From contig OY757904.1 of NCBI GenBank assembly GCA_963585895.1, forward strand, positions 8,992,426 to 9,056,425: a stretch of 64,000 nt of DNA, in the 5' to 3' direction. The translations under genes were made by a program, and so were the position numbers. The stretch is from Sepioteuthis lessoniana. Lineage: Eukaryota > Mollusca > Cephalopoda > Myopsida > Loliginidae. Shown here in pieces: positions 1 through 10,710 of the stretch. The notes under the pieces were generated by a model. The model saw nothing but the letters and a program-made list of their open reading frames with translations, was not told the origin of the DNA and did no database searches. Numbering within the stretch: position 1 is the stretch's first letter; every line of letters starts with the position of its first letter.

Positions 1-360
1 GAACATTCTTGCCAGATCTCTACGATTCTTTTCCTATATCCTCTTTGTATAGGGTTGCTCCTAAAATAGCAGTGTTGTGCAAGTTGGTTGTCTTCCCTAG
101 TCCATGTTTTGTGTTTATGTCTCTGGTTGGTGTGGTTCCTTATCTCGTCATTCGTGTACCTGAAAAAAGAACAGCCAGCATTCTCAGGATGATGATTGGG
201 TCTCCTGTGTTGGCTATCAGGAGAGCACCTGTCAATCATGACACTGGGTCCCACATTGTTTCATATTTTGTTTCAAGATTTTTATCATCGGCGGTATATT
301 GTGGCTCTACCAGACCCAGGGGTTGGTTATTATCTGCACGCCTGACTCAGATGTGACTGA
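1..360 (-). mobile_element. R2-like LINE, N-terminal fragment (runs off window)
   Basis: Read on the minus strand, about 1-206 is open in one frame and continues past the window edge. It carries a motif of the form WTxEDNxL followed by CYFRSNP and GYRKR, then EIWQE. I associate this motif with the N-terminus of a non-LTR retrotransposon protein whose C-terminus matches the remnant at 6334-7557. Upstream (toward 360) the frame is broken and looks like 5' leader. The plus-strand 115-residue ORF across the same stretch has no recognisable features and is taken as an antisense shadow. Both R2-like pieces in this window lie on the minus strand, but with the N-terminal piece at the lower coordinate, so they cannot be the two ends of one undisturbed copy. 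Assignment rests on recall of the motif, not on an alignment. Confidence 0.4.
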
Positions 361-372
361 GAACTGTCAGTG

Positions 373-388
373 ACTGTTCATGAACAGT
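373..388. repeat. 16 bp perfect palindrome
   Basis: ACTGTTCATGAACAGT is its own reverse complement, and a further GTGAC/GTCAC pair flanks it. It lies just outside the 5' end of the LINE fragment at 1-360 and may belong to that element's leader. No function can be assigned. Confidence 0.6.
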
Positions 389-835
389 GGGTCACAAAAA
401 AAACTTAAGTTTTCATTTGGTTAAAGTCCACTAATCTATTTTTTATATTTTATTTCTTAACTGGGTACCTGAACGAGCTTCAGGAGCTCCTGTATTACCT
501 ATTTGGTTTATATTTACTGCATATTTTTAAACTTTATTTCCGTTAAAGTTGGTCATATTTGACTAAATACTAAGCTCCTGATGGAAGAAGGTAACTGTTC
601 TTAATGCTTTCAGGCAACATCAGGTATGTATTTTCTTACCTTAAGAGTAGTCATAGATGAGCTATATAGAAATTGAGGCGGTAAATTTAAACAAATCTAT
701 TTTGTGATTTCAAAATTGTTTAGCTGAAAATAATTTTGGGAATTAACAGTCTTCATTTGATTAAAACTGTTCACAAAAAGGTTTTTTAAACTAAAGACAG
801 ATTATACTGATCCAAATTTCTTTGAAGATCAGGCA

Positions 836-1189
836 GCAAAGATTCATTTTGTTATTCTTATTCAAGCCTTGATATAGTTTTTTTTTGTTTTTGCTTTGTT
901 TAAATATACATTTATATTCTAAAATATGGATATCATGTGGCATTCTAGAATGTTCACTTCTTTAGTAATTTCCTCTTTTTTTGGTGGGGGGTATTTTGAT
1001 TAGATCATTATATACAGGCTGCAAAGATTCATTTTGTTATTCTTATTCAAGCCTTGATATAGTTTTTTTTTGTTTTTGCTTTGTTTAAATATACATTTAT
1101 ATTCTAAAATATGGATATCATGTGGCATTCTAGAATGTTCACTTCTTTAGTAATTTCCTCTTTTTTTGGTGGGGGGTATTTTGATTAGA
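836..1189. repeat. Identical 169 bp tandem duplication
   Basis: Positions 836-1004 and 1021-1189 read identically by eye, including runs of nine T, seven T and six G. A 16 bp spacer (TCATTATATACAGGCT) separates them, giving a 185 bp period. Such identity in otherwise decayed DNA means the duplication is recent or is an assembly artefact. There is no coding content. Confidence 0.85.
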
Positions 1190-2539
1190 AATCATTTTAA
1201 ATTATCAAAAGTAAGTATAATTTATTAATAATTGATAAAAACTAATTTAAATAAAAAATATTGTAACTATTTAGAATTAATTTGATAAGGAGATAAGTTG
1301 AAAAACCAGGCATTAAAAATATGAGGGGGGTGGAACTGTGTGCAAAAAAATGAAAATAAAAACTACACAAAAAATGTGGATATAAATGTCCAAAAAATGT
1401 GATTCCCTAACCTCTAGGCATAAAATAACCCTAAATGGATTTACGTGCCAAAATTGATCAATCGTTCTAAATATGTTATTTACAATACAAAATAAAAATT
1501 TGTTTCTAGTCTAATAATTATTTTTGAATGAATTATTCTCACTTGTTTGAATACAATGATTTGTGTTTGATTTTAGATGGAAAGAAAATGTTATACTTTT
1601 TGGAAAGCTTTGGTATATTTTAAATGATAACATTCAGTATTCATTTACTTGAGAAAAATCTTTAAATAAAATAATTGTATTTCTTTATCGTTATATTTCT
1701 TGTTGGTGATTTTTTTTCTCTCATTTTTGGTATCATTTCAGCTTTAAGGATAACAGTTGAAATGAACATGGCATTTGTGAGAATAAATAAATTTCAAAAC
1801 ATATACACAGCCAGACATCAGAAGTGTCATTGCCAAAAACAAATATTAGTTTTATGCATTGAAAAATGTCATGTGCAAAAGAGATGTCGTTGGAATAATT
1901 CCAAATATTTATCTGTAAACATTTCCGTTCAATATCTTTTTTTTAACACTAGAGTTTATCAACAGTTGTTGTTGGTGTTTATGGCAGTTTAGGATGTTTA
2001 CCAAAGAAAGGGCTAGTTTCAAAACTCACACTCATAATACAGTTTTATAGAGAATCACTTGAAGTCTATTATTAAGGATTTTATAAGCACCAGGTTTTCT
2101 ATTATCAGTTAGAGTGCCAAAAACTATAGCTGTTGAGAAGGTATTTTATGTGATTAAATTGAACAAAATAAATTCTCTTACTGTTGAGCAATAGCTCTTT
2201 GAAAATTATTTAGGGAACTCACTGTGATTAGTATAAGAAATTTGAAACAATAGGATGTTTGCATAAAGTTCTTTGGAGACTGTGTTTGAATTGAATTGCA
2301 GTGTGTTTCTGCTTGTTAACTATGCAGCTTGCAAAAATGAACAAGATGTGAAGGTCAGTCGTTACAAATTCTATACTACACAGGAGAATTGTTCAGAAAT
2401 AGTTGGAAATGATTTACAAATTGTTGTTATTGCAAAGTATAATTGATCAGGATAAAACCATATGTCATGATGTCTCGATAAAAATGCTGGAGAATGATGT
2501 CAACATTTGATTTTTACATGTTGAGTCAACTCAAAGCTG
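1190..2539. other. AT-rich non-coding stretch with one repeat tail
   Basis: No gene is supported. The 105-residue ORF at 1675-1992 is built from AT-rich codons and matches nothing I recognise. Around 1334-1440 the sequence resembles the repeat tail at 49700-49815: both contain ACTACACAAAAAATG, followed by a CTAAC...GGCAT(A)AAATAAC block. This is probably an old member of the RepC group. Confidence 0.5.
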
Positions 2540-2945
2540 TAGTAATTAGCTTAAAGTGCTTCGCTACAAAGGTTTGTGTAGAGGATTGGAGCAGGGGCTC
2601 AGAATTCAGTTTCAGGCCTACCTGGTCTTACCTGTTCTTTCAGGTACTTGCAACCTGAGTAAAATTTCTTGCACCATCTAGTTACTACATTGTGATCAAC
2701 TTCGCCTTTGCTTTTTGCACAACAAATATTTTTGGTTGCTTCATTATGGCCCAGTTTGAACTCAGAAAGCATAAGTTTCCGAATGTTTCATATTCTTTTG
2801 TTTGGCTTTCAAATCCCACATACAGGGCAGCAATGTACATTGTATCAGTGCACCAACTACCACAATACTACCCACCACAGTGGGTACCTTTCATGGCTTG
2901 AACTGCTTCAATCACATTATATACAGGCTGAAAAACAAAGTGAGG
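2540..2945 (-). mobile_element. mariner-A remnant, transposase N-terminal part
   Basis: The minus-strand translation of about 2590-2760 gives FELGHNEA, then a helix-turn-helix stretch with VVTRWCKKFYSG and a basic linker containing RPGRPET. This is the layout of the N-terminal DNA-binding domain of mariner transposases (residues about 10-90). The catalytic domain is absent and stops and frameshifts interrupt the frame, so it is a dead fragment. The nearby positions 2640-2760 align with 42060-42510, where the same family carries recognisable terminal inverted repeats. The plus-strand ORFs at 2692-2962 are antisense to it. Confidence 0.6.
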
Positions 2946-3570
2946 ATACATTTTTTTTTTAACTGATATTGCTCTTATTAAGAATTTTATTTGGACTAAT
3001 TTTGCCTATTAGTTGGTCATCATGGATTTGTAAATTACTTGACTGACTGCAATGTAAGGAAATTTAACTATGAAATCACTTATGTATGAAATAAACTGCA
3101 GGTGTAAAAAATCAATCAGTTGAACGTCCAAAGAAAGTTGATAATATGAACACAGGTGGTTTTGAGTGGAAATAGATAAAAGTTCCAAATGTCAGTAAGT
3201 GATATGGCATGGTAGTTTTCCTCTACAAAAAAACATTCTCTGCTTGTCAATCTTGATTTGCTATCATTGGCACTTGGAATTCCTGACATCTTTTTTCCCA
3301 GTTTCTACTTTTTTTTATTAAAATGAGATAAAATCAGTGAGTACCAAGTAGAAAACTTCTGTTAGAGAACTTTTCAAATAAAATGTAATAGAGGATAATT
3401 TTTTTTTATCTGGGTAAAGACTAAAAAAAAACAAACTAAGCTAATACAGGGTGTGATAGAAATGCCTTCCACATTTCAAATTGTCACTTTTGTGGTGTAA
3501 GTAAACTTGGCAAGTGATAATGGTAGCTCCATTAAGTTAATGTCTAACTGTTTATTTTTTTTTTATTCAG

Positions 3571-4480
3571 ATACATGGTGCATTCTATACATTTCCAGAC
3601 TTTTTTGTACAAGCATTTAAAATTGTCATAGACTTTTGAAAATTCAGTATGTTATTGCTATACATCTTATGAGATGACTGACCAATTTCTATGATTTCAG
3701 GTTCAAATGAACACCTACAGCAGCAATTGAAATACACCCTACTAAAGCCTGATTGTCACAGCTGGTGAATTTTAAAAATGCAATCTGGACAGGAGGACAC
3801 TTTAGAAGAACGATATACAATAAAATTGTGTTTTAAACTTGGAAAAATGCCACAGAAACTTATGGAATGCTTCAGACTGCTTTTGGAGCATCTTGCATGA
3901 ATCAAGCATGAGTTTTTGAGTGGCATAAGAGATTCAAGGAAGGCAGGGAGTCTGTGAGGGATGATGAGTGGTGTGGGAGGAGTAAAGAAGTCAATAGACT
4001 AGACTTGATTGGCCATAGGGTTAGGGTTACTATGTTGAGGTTTTAAGGGAGTTCAGGAAGAGATTCCGTCGGAAGAGGCCAGCATTCTTGAAATCGGGTC
4101 AGTGGCATTTCCAGCAGGACAATGCACCAGTCCACAACTCCATCCTTGACATAGACTATTTGACCAAGATGGGCATCAAGACAGTTCCTCAGCCTCCCTA
4201 TAGTCCAGACCTTGCTCCCTGTGACTTTTGGTTATTCTCTAAGCTCAGAGGCTGTCGTTATGAGAGAATTGAGGAGATGACAGAGGCTGTGAGGAAGGTC
4301 ATTGACATGCTCACACAAGAGGACTTCTATGGGGCCTTGAAGAAGTTGTTGGAATGGTACAACAAGTGCATTGCAGCTGGAGGAGATTACTTCGAAGGGC
4401 ACTAGAGTTTCATGTGTGTACTATCAATAAAAGTGCCCATACGAAAAAAGTCTGGAAACTTATTTAATGATCCTCGTACA
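3571..4480 (+). mobile_element. mariner-B internally deleted copy
   Basis: The ends carry imperfect inverted repeats: TTTCCAGACTTTTTT near 3592 and its complement near 4446-4462. The first half (3775-4020) holds a degraded helix-turn-helix region, readable with frame changes as KLCFKLG ... FEWHKRFKEGRES. The second half is the 105-residue ORF 4088-4405, with HFQQDNAPVHNS (second catalytic Asp), PPYSPDLAPCDFWLF (third catalytic Asp) and the C-terminal YNKCIAAGGDYF. About 130 residues are missing between the two halves, including the segment with the first catalytic Asp, so no active transposase can be made. The junction near 4015-4060 is shared with the copy at 9693-10350. Confidence 0.85.
4088..4405 (+). 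pseudogene. mariner transposase, C-terminal catalytic part
   Basis: A 105-residue fragment of a mariner-family DDE transposase, which in intact form cuts and pastes its own element at TA sites. QDNAPVH contains the second acidic catalytic residue, and SPDLAPCDFWLF carries the third in the mariner pattern of 34 residues spacing. The C-terminal helices end in YNKCIAAGGDYFEG. The first catalytic Asp and the DNA-binding domain are not in this frame, because an internal deletion sits directly upstream. The ATG at 4088 lies inside the old coding region and is not a genuine start. It matches the minus-strand fragment at 9765-10007 closely. Confidence 0.85.
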
Positions 4481-4744
4481 ATCAGTTATGATGAAGACTT
4501 TGACCAGTGCACACAGCCGATAGAATGATATTTTTATGATAGGTGAATCTGTAATTGCTACACAGAGAACTTTTCACGCTTATTACATGTTATGTTTGGA
4601 TGATGCTGTTCCTGATTGAAAATCGATCCTTGTATCAGTTGAAAATTCTCTCCAGGACTGCATCATTCCAACATGATATGTTTTTTTATGATGTTCTTTT
4701 TTTTTTATTTATTCATTTATTTATTTTTTTACTTATATGTGCTG

Positions 4745-4951
4745 TATCTGCACAGAGCTGTTGTATGTAGGTTCTTGCTGGTCGTCCTGCCTTTGCTCGT
4801 CCATGTGAAGGGGTCTATAGGAGTATGTAGCTTATGAGTTCGTCCCTACTTCTCCAGCAGGGTCTTGCATGTCTAGTTCGTCTAATTTGAATAGTTTCCG
4901 TGATTGATGGTAAGTAGCCGTACAGCTGCGGCTTTATGGGGTGCTCCCTCC
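4745..4951 (-). mobile_element. RTE-like LINE, 3' end remnant
   Basis: This stretch has the same landmarks as the other RTE copies in the window. On the plus strand they are GCACAGAGCTGTTGTA, then TTCTTGCTGG, CTTATGAGTTC and a TACAGCTG block. These are the reverse complement of the region encoding the C-terminal tail seen at 46440-46760 (plus strand). Only about 200 bp survive. It stops exactly where SINE-1 sequence begins, at 4952. Confidence 0.65.
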
Positions 4952-5125
4952 AAAGACTTTAAAAATGGTACTTGATACCACCTTGCTTAACGTTCTGTAA
5001 TATAAGGTACCTATCAAGGGTAAAGTGGAGTAATCCAGGGAAAGGAGTAGTGCCCTCCCCTACAACTTAGTGTCGTAGCTATTGAAAAGGGAGCCTTCTG
5101 GTCACCAACTTAACTTTTTTACTTA
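4952..5125 (+). mobile_element. SINE-1, 3' part (5' truncated)
   Basis: Begins at AAAGACTTTAAAAATGGTACTTGATACCACC and matches the bodies at 35130-35330 and 58225-58405, ending in the same ...GGTCACCAACTTAACTTT tail. The tRNA-like head with the B box is missing, so this copy is 5' truncated or was joined to the RTE fragment by rearrangement. Confidence 0.8.
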
Positions 5126-6092
5126 CTGTTTTTTATATACAAGAGTTGAATAATTAGGTTAAAATGTTCTTAGGTTATTTGATTATTTATTTATGTAAAG
5201 TACGTTATTTGACATTTGTGATGATGTTTACTTATTTAAATACAAAAAATGAATAACTCGGAAAAACTCAGATATTCTGGATAATTTTTTGCTTTGGTAG
5301 TAAATTTGCTAAACTAAACTAAAATGATAAAAAAAAATGTTGTCATTCAGCACAAAAACAAACCAAATGTATTATTTATTTTATAAGTTTATTTACAGGG
5401 TGCAGAAGTAAAATATGGAATAATCAAAAATTTTTTTTTTAGTCTGATTAGTCCAATTTTTGAAAAAATCATGATAAATCTAAATTTTCATGATTAGCTC
5501 TATCATTCAAGCTTTTTTTAAATTTAAATTCAGGCCAATATGGGTGAGGAAGAAAAGAAACAACAAAGAATCTATAATTTGCTTTACACCAAAACCAAAC
5601 CAAAAAAAAATTCTAAAATAATTGGAGTTTCTTTGTGACTTTCATCAAGCCTAGACCATAACTCCTTTGATTATGCTATATTGGGCATTTCAGAAAACAA
5701 AATAAATGCAACTTCCCATCCAAATATTGGTTCGCTTAAGACTGCTATTGAGGAGGAATGGAATAAAAAGTCTGAAAAATTTATTTTGAAGGCATGCAAA
5801 TCATTTTGAAAAAAATGGTGGCCATATTGAGTAAATTTACTGTTTTGTATCTTTCTTATTTTGTTGATTATTTTTTAAGATTAATATTAATCTTATTTTA
5901 TTATTGAGTTGTTTATTATTATTCTAGAATATTCCTAATTTTACTTTCACACCCTCTAAAAAATGAGAAATGTTATTGAAATTAATCTATTTTCTTTCTT
6001 TCTTTCATTTTTTCTTTCTTTTTTGTTGATGTTTATTATTGACAAACTTTACTTTTACTTTTTCCAAGTGTTCAAACTAGTTCTAACTAGTA
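5126..6092. other. AT-rich stretch, nothing recognised
   Basis: Long A and T runs without coding signal or recognisable element. The short ORF at 5963 is low-complexity Phe/Ser-rich sequence. Confidence 0.5.
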
Positions 6093-6318
6093 TGTATTTA
6101 CCAACCCCTCCACACACACAAGATGTGACACAAGGTCAATTTTTAAGCAGAGTTTAACAGGTTTGAATTCTGATTTTTTTTCTCCTTGACTGGTTGCTTA
6201 ATTGGAGGGAGAATAATTTGATTCATACCTTTCTCAAAGGTCTCGTCCAGGATTTGAACTCTTGTCACTGTGTCTATTTCCTCCAACGATAACCATTACA
6301 CCACGGGCACTTCCTAAT
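6093..6318 (-). mobile_element. SINE-3 copy with perfect target duplication
   Basis: On the minus strand it starts with GTGCCCGTGGTGTAATGG (RNA polymerase III A box) and has a B-box-like GAGTTCAAATCC. Its body ends in the shared GAATTCAAACCTGTTAAACTCTGC block and a GGTTGG(T)AAATA tail. It is flanked by a 15 bp perfect direct repeat, TAGTTCTAACTAGTA, at 6078-6092 and 6319-6333, the hallmark of LINE-assisted retroposition. Part of the central body is deleted. Confidence 0.9.
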
Positions 6319-6333
6319 TAGTTCTAACTAGTA

Positions 6334-7557
6334 GCATTCACTAAAATCAAAGTGACAGCAAGTCTCCTCAATTCTCTAGGACTCTTCTCAATATTCTTGC
6401 TCTTAACAATGTCATGGTCTGAGTGGTCTAAATCCGTCTTTCTCTCTAGTTTTCCCAGTCTTTCTTTCAGGTTCTTAAGAGCTGTTCCAAGCTCTACAAT
6501 TCTGATTATCATTGTCACTTTCACATTCCACTTTTTTTTTTTTCAGTTCTCTAGCAAGGTCTCTGTATTGATCTAGTTTTTGATTTCCTTTAATTTCACT
6601 GTATGGTTTACTGGAAAAATAATGTCCTCTTGCTGACAATATCTTTTGTTGTTAACTCGAACAAGTTCTGTTCTTCTTGGCTTGGATTGGATAATCCATT
6701 TTTATCTCAAAATCCTTGAGAATTTTATGTGCATCTTAAAAATTCAGTTCTTTGCACAGTTCCTAGTCAGTCACCTTTTATGCCTAAACATGCCTGTTTT
6801 TATATTCCCTCTGGGATAGTTTACAATTTTCACAAATGGGGTTGATTGTTTCATATCTCTCTTCATGTAGACTATAGTTGTTACTCTCTTAAATTTTATT
6901 GATTTTAGTTTTTATTTAGTTGTTTCTTATGACATTGTTCTGGGATGCTATTAGTTGTGATTCAGTTTTTCTATTTTCATATCTGTGTCATTTACAAAAT
7001 CTCTGATTTGTTTTCTGAAGTGTCTACATAGTTGATTTTCTTCCCATTTTTATTTTTTTGATTTTATGATTTCTCTGTTTGTCTCAGTATCATTTTTGTT
7101 GAAGTTTTTGTCTGTTGTGATCAGTCCCTCTATACTCTGTTTTGTCTTGGAATTTCTTTATCAACTTGTTGGCGAATATTTTTCCTTTTCTTATCAAATA
7201 TAATAATCTGCTGAAATCATCTCAAGTATAAGTGTCGTATGTAGTAGTCAGTTTACTTGTTCTTTGGTTCAGTTTACTGAGCTCATTTCTTATCCAGCTC
7301 AAGAAGGGTCCTGAGTACTTTACTAAAGAGACTGCTCAGGTATTCATTTCTCAATGTTTCTGCTCCCGAGTTTGGTTTCTTGTAGTTTTCTTGTTCTTCT
7401 AAGGTATTCTTTGCTTACTTTTTCTTTCATCTGATTGCTTGATTTTATCTGTTTTTAATATTTCTTGGTTTTGTTGCTATCTTTTTCTTCAAGCAGTCTG
7501 ATGCTTTCCTGATTGGATAGTTCCATTCCTTCTGTTATTTCTTTTTCCTTTATTCAG
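6334..7557 (-). mobile_element. R2-like LINE, C-terminal half remnant
   Basis: Minus-strand translation with several frame changes gives, from 7460 down to 6330, pieces I recognise from one LINE family. In order these are EYLRRTRKLQETKL, NTWAVSLVKYSGPFLSW, KKQKWEENQLCRHFRK, a stretch containing YRDLARELKKK, then VKVTMIIRIVELGT and RELRRLAV. The family has a restriction-like-endonuclease type C-terminus after the RT. The only open piece is the 66-residue frame at 6324-6524. RT catalytic motifs are not present in this copy, so the 5' side is truncated, ending where mariner-A begins at 7559. The family is inferred from recalled motifs and the element is clearly dead. Confidence 0.65.
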
Positions 7558-7558
7558 T

Positions 7559-7932
7559 ATTACTTGGGTGAATCCAAAGTTTTGCAATATTTGCATTCAT
7601 GCTACTTAAATAAACTCGTGGAACTTGAGGGAATTGAACTGATGCCACATCTTGAATATAATAATCAGTATCTGGCTCCCTTGGATTATTACTTGTTCTG
7701 ATTCATGAGTCACATCCTACGTTCATGATGCTTCATCAACCAAGAGGAGGTTGAAGCTTCTGTGAAGGAATTCTTAGCCTCAAAGGACAAAAATTGCTAT
7801 CAAAGAACTGGCAGAAAGTTGGTTTCAGATGGTACAGCACTTTGAATACTAAACTACTTCTTTTTTGCAACTTGCTGAATAAAACAGATATGTTACTAAA
7901 ATATTGCAAAACTTTTAAATCAACCAAGCTGT
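7559..7932 (+). mobile_element. mariner-A remnant, transposase C-terminal part
   Basis: The terminal inverted repeats are visible: TACTTGGGTGAATCCAAAGT at the left, and at the right the complement of a TTGATTTAAAAGTTTTGC-type end near 7906-7930, both next to TA. Inside, the plus-strand reading gives YNNQYLAPLDYYLF (third catalytic Asp region), RFMSHILRS and EEVEASVKEFLASKDKN, the usual mariner C-terminus, interrupted by stops. Only about 370 bp of an element that is normally about 1.3 kb remains. The same inverted repeats occur at 39226-39275 and 42736-42775. Confidence 0.8.
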
Positions 7933-9667
7933 ATTACGCAGCAAATTTCTCAATCGTAAATTTGGTTGAGTATGGAAAACTGAAATTTTCACTGATTTTT
8001 CATTATGTATTTTAGTTATATTTCTTTACCTTTTATAAAAGTTTATTTTTTTTTTTTTGCTATTTTTCTTCTTTATTACGTTTGATTAATTATCATTTTC
8101 AGATTATCATTAAACTTCTTTTTTTTTTTTAGTTTTATTTTTATTGTGTGACAAATAAAAAAAAATGAGAGTATAGAAATAGAATTAAGAGAAATTTAAT
8201 GTTTTTTAATTTGGATTCTGTTTGTGCTGAATTTTTGTTATATTTATTCAGTTAGGCCTAGAAAAGTTTGCCGAAAAAGTTGTTAATCAATTTTGAAAAC
8301 TTTAACATCTGATTGAATTTTCTTTTTAATCCAATGATAAAATAACTACAACTCCAAGAAAAATTACCAAGCTCTTTTTTTTTTTTTTTTTAAAAACAAT
8401 AAAAATAAAAAAAATAATTTTATTCATTATTCAACCAAATAAATCTTAAAAATCTATAAAGTATTTATAGACATGCCTTTGAGATAAAGTTGAATATTTA
8501 ACAAAATGGTGAAACTTGTTAACTGATTTAGTGAATAGTTCTTAGTTGTTACTATTGAGAGATAGTTATTAGATTAATTACTCACATGGTAAATTTGATT
8601 TTCATTAGCTATTATACTATTTTGACTTTGTGCCAGTATATGCCTAATATATATATATATATCCACCTTTTCTTGGAATAATTTTCACTTGTTTAAACTA
8701 GATTATGCATATTAATTTTGAAACACAAACCAAAATTTTGTTACTTTTCTACTGACAAGATTAAAAAATTTTCCATGTCTCTAGAAATGTGTGGTTATCT
8801 ATTTCTTTATCAAGATTTTGAAAAATTGATTATGAAATTACAAATTGGTCTTTGTGAAAACGTATTTAAGAGATTAAAATATTTTCTTCTAGTTAGTAAG
8901 ATTTGCCTTAAATGATCTGCAAGATTTTTGAAATAAAGATTCCTGCTTAAATGAAATGTGAGTTTAGTTGTATGTGAAAATCCTGAAACTTGAAACTGTG
9001 ATATGCCACTTTTTAAATTTATTTATTTTAAAGATCTTGTGTTCACATCGCTATATATTGATCATATATTCAATCTTTATTAATTTTGATTGGTGTTTTG
9101 CATTTTGATTTTTTCATGTTGTTTTGTTTTTGTAAATATTTTTCTTATAGAATGATTTGATTGGTTGAAGTTTGAAAATAATTTTCTTTTCATTTTTCAT
9201 CATACTTTTCAACCTAATTTTTTTTTTTTGTATTGTGATTTTTAACTTTCCTCTAATCTCTTCTGCATCAAATGTTTTTTAAAATTGCTTAAATTATTTT
9301 TTTCTTTTTCTCTAACTTTTCAAAATTTTATATATATGTATAAACTAATGGCAAAGCATAAATTCTTCCAAGCTGTAGCCATATCAGAATAACTGTATGG
9401 CTGCACTATTTGAACTTTAATGAAACATTTGGAGAAAAAACTGCATGGGAGCTACACAAAGATGCTTCATGCTGTTTTAAAAAACTGATCAAAGTTATAA
9501 TTGTAATTTCACACTTTATTCTTCAATTTTAAATAATTTTTTTGTTTTTTTTCTTAGCATAAATATATAGAATAATACCCCCCCCTAAATACTGAATTTA
9601 AAATCATTTGCAGACTCATTCATTTTAAGATATTTACTTTTCTGTCATTGAACTAGTGACAATCTTA
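7933..9667. other. AT-rich stretch, nothing recognised
   Basis: Contains long homopolymer runs (for example T18 near 8376) and a short TA tract at 8649-8662. The ORFs here (7794-8015, 8718-8915) run through AT-rich codons and show no family features. Confidence 0.5.
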
Positions 9668-9692
9668 AATATATATATATATATATATATAT
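9668..9692. repeat. (TA)n microsatellite
   Basis: About twelve TA units directly abut the end of mariner-B at 9693. Mariner elements insert at TA, so the tract is a plausible insertion target. Confidence 0.9.
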
Positions 9693-10350
9693 AGGAGGAT
9701 CATTAGATAAGTTTCCAGACTTTTTTTGTATGGGTACTTTTATTGATAGTACACACATGAAACTCTAGTCCCCTTTGAAGTAATCTCCTCCGGCTGCAAT
9801 GCACTTGTTGTACCATTCCAACAACTTCTGGAAGGCCCCATGGAAGTCCTCTTGTGTGAGCGTGTCAATGACCTTCGTCACAGCCTCTTTCATCTCAATT
9901 GTCTCATAACGACAGCCTCTGAGCTTAGGGAATAAGCAAAAGTCACAGGGAGCAAGGTCTAGACTATAGGGAGGAGGAGGAACTGTCTTGATGCCCATCT
10001 TGGTCAAATAGTCTGTGATAAGGAAGTAGTTATGGACTGGAGCATTGTCCTGGTGGAAATGCCTCTGACCTGATTTGAAGAGTGCTAGCCTCTTTCCTAG
10101 GAATCTCTTCCTGAACTCCCTTAAAACCTCAACATAGAAACCCTAACCCTTTGGCCAATCAACTCTGGTGTATTGGCTTCCTTACTCCTCCCACATCTCT
10201 CATCATCCCTCACAGACTCTCTGCCCTCCTTGAATCTCTTATGTCACTCAAAAACTGATGCCCGATTCATGAAAGATGGTCCAAAAGCAGTCCGAAGCAT
10301 TCCATATGTTTCTGTGGCATTTTTTTAAAAAACTTATTGAATGCACCATG
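9693..10350 (-). mobile_element. mariner-B internally deleted copy, second
   Basis: The minus-strand reading mirrors 3571-4480. The 80-residue frame 9765-10007 (-) carries PPPYSLDLAPCDFCLF and YNKCIAAGGDYFKG, with QDNAPVH-type sequence just upstream. The segment GGTTAGGGTTTCTATGTTGA near 10125-10150 is the same internal deletion junction as in the first copy. A short outer-end motif, AATGCACCATGTAT, survives near 10337-10350, but the inner part of that inverted repeat is lost. The third-Asp motif has diverged (SPDL to SLDL), so this copy has decayed after insertion. Confidence 0.85.
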
Positions 10351-10379
10351 TATATACATGTATAGTTCTCATCAACACA

Positions 10380-10710
10380 AATGTTATTTTGAAGAAGTCC
10401 TGGAAGCAACATCCTACAAAACAACAGCTGTACAGCCACTTACCTCCCATCTCACAAACCATCCAATTAAGATTAGCAAGACATGCTGTACACTGCTAGA
10501 GAAGTAAAGACCAACTCATTAGCAACCTTCTTCAATGGACTCCTACACATGGATACAACAGTGTTAGCCGACTAACAAAAATTTACATTCATCAAATCTA
10601 TGAGGACACTGGATGCCGCCTATAGGACTTACCAATACCAGTGGCTGATAGGGATGGATGGCAAGAGAGAGTCAAGGGAATTGATGCTATCGCCACACTT
10701 TGATGATGAT
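10380..10710 (+). mobile_element. RTE-like LINE, 3' end remnant
   Basis: The plus-strand reading gives KSWKQHPTKQQLYSHLPP, then a RHAVHC block, LISN and a DGWQERV block just before a GATGATGATGA tract at 10702. These match the C-terminal tail of the RTE copy inside the Ty3 element at 46440-46795. Several stops interrupt it. The short GAT-repeat end is shared by other copies in this window and fits the 3' tails of RTE-clade elements. Confidence 0.8.

Noticed and set aside
1675..1992. 105-residue ORF as a gene
   Set aside because: AT-driven codon content, no domain, no splice or promoter context, unlike the exon candidate.
4020..4030. GGGTTAGGG as internal telomere repeat
   Set aside because: Only one to two units, and it lies within the mariner-B deletion junction in both copies.
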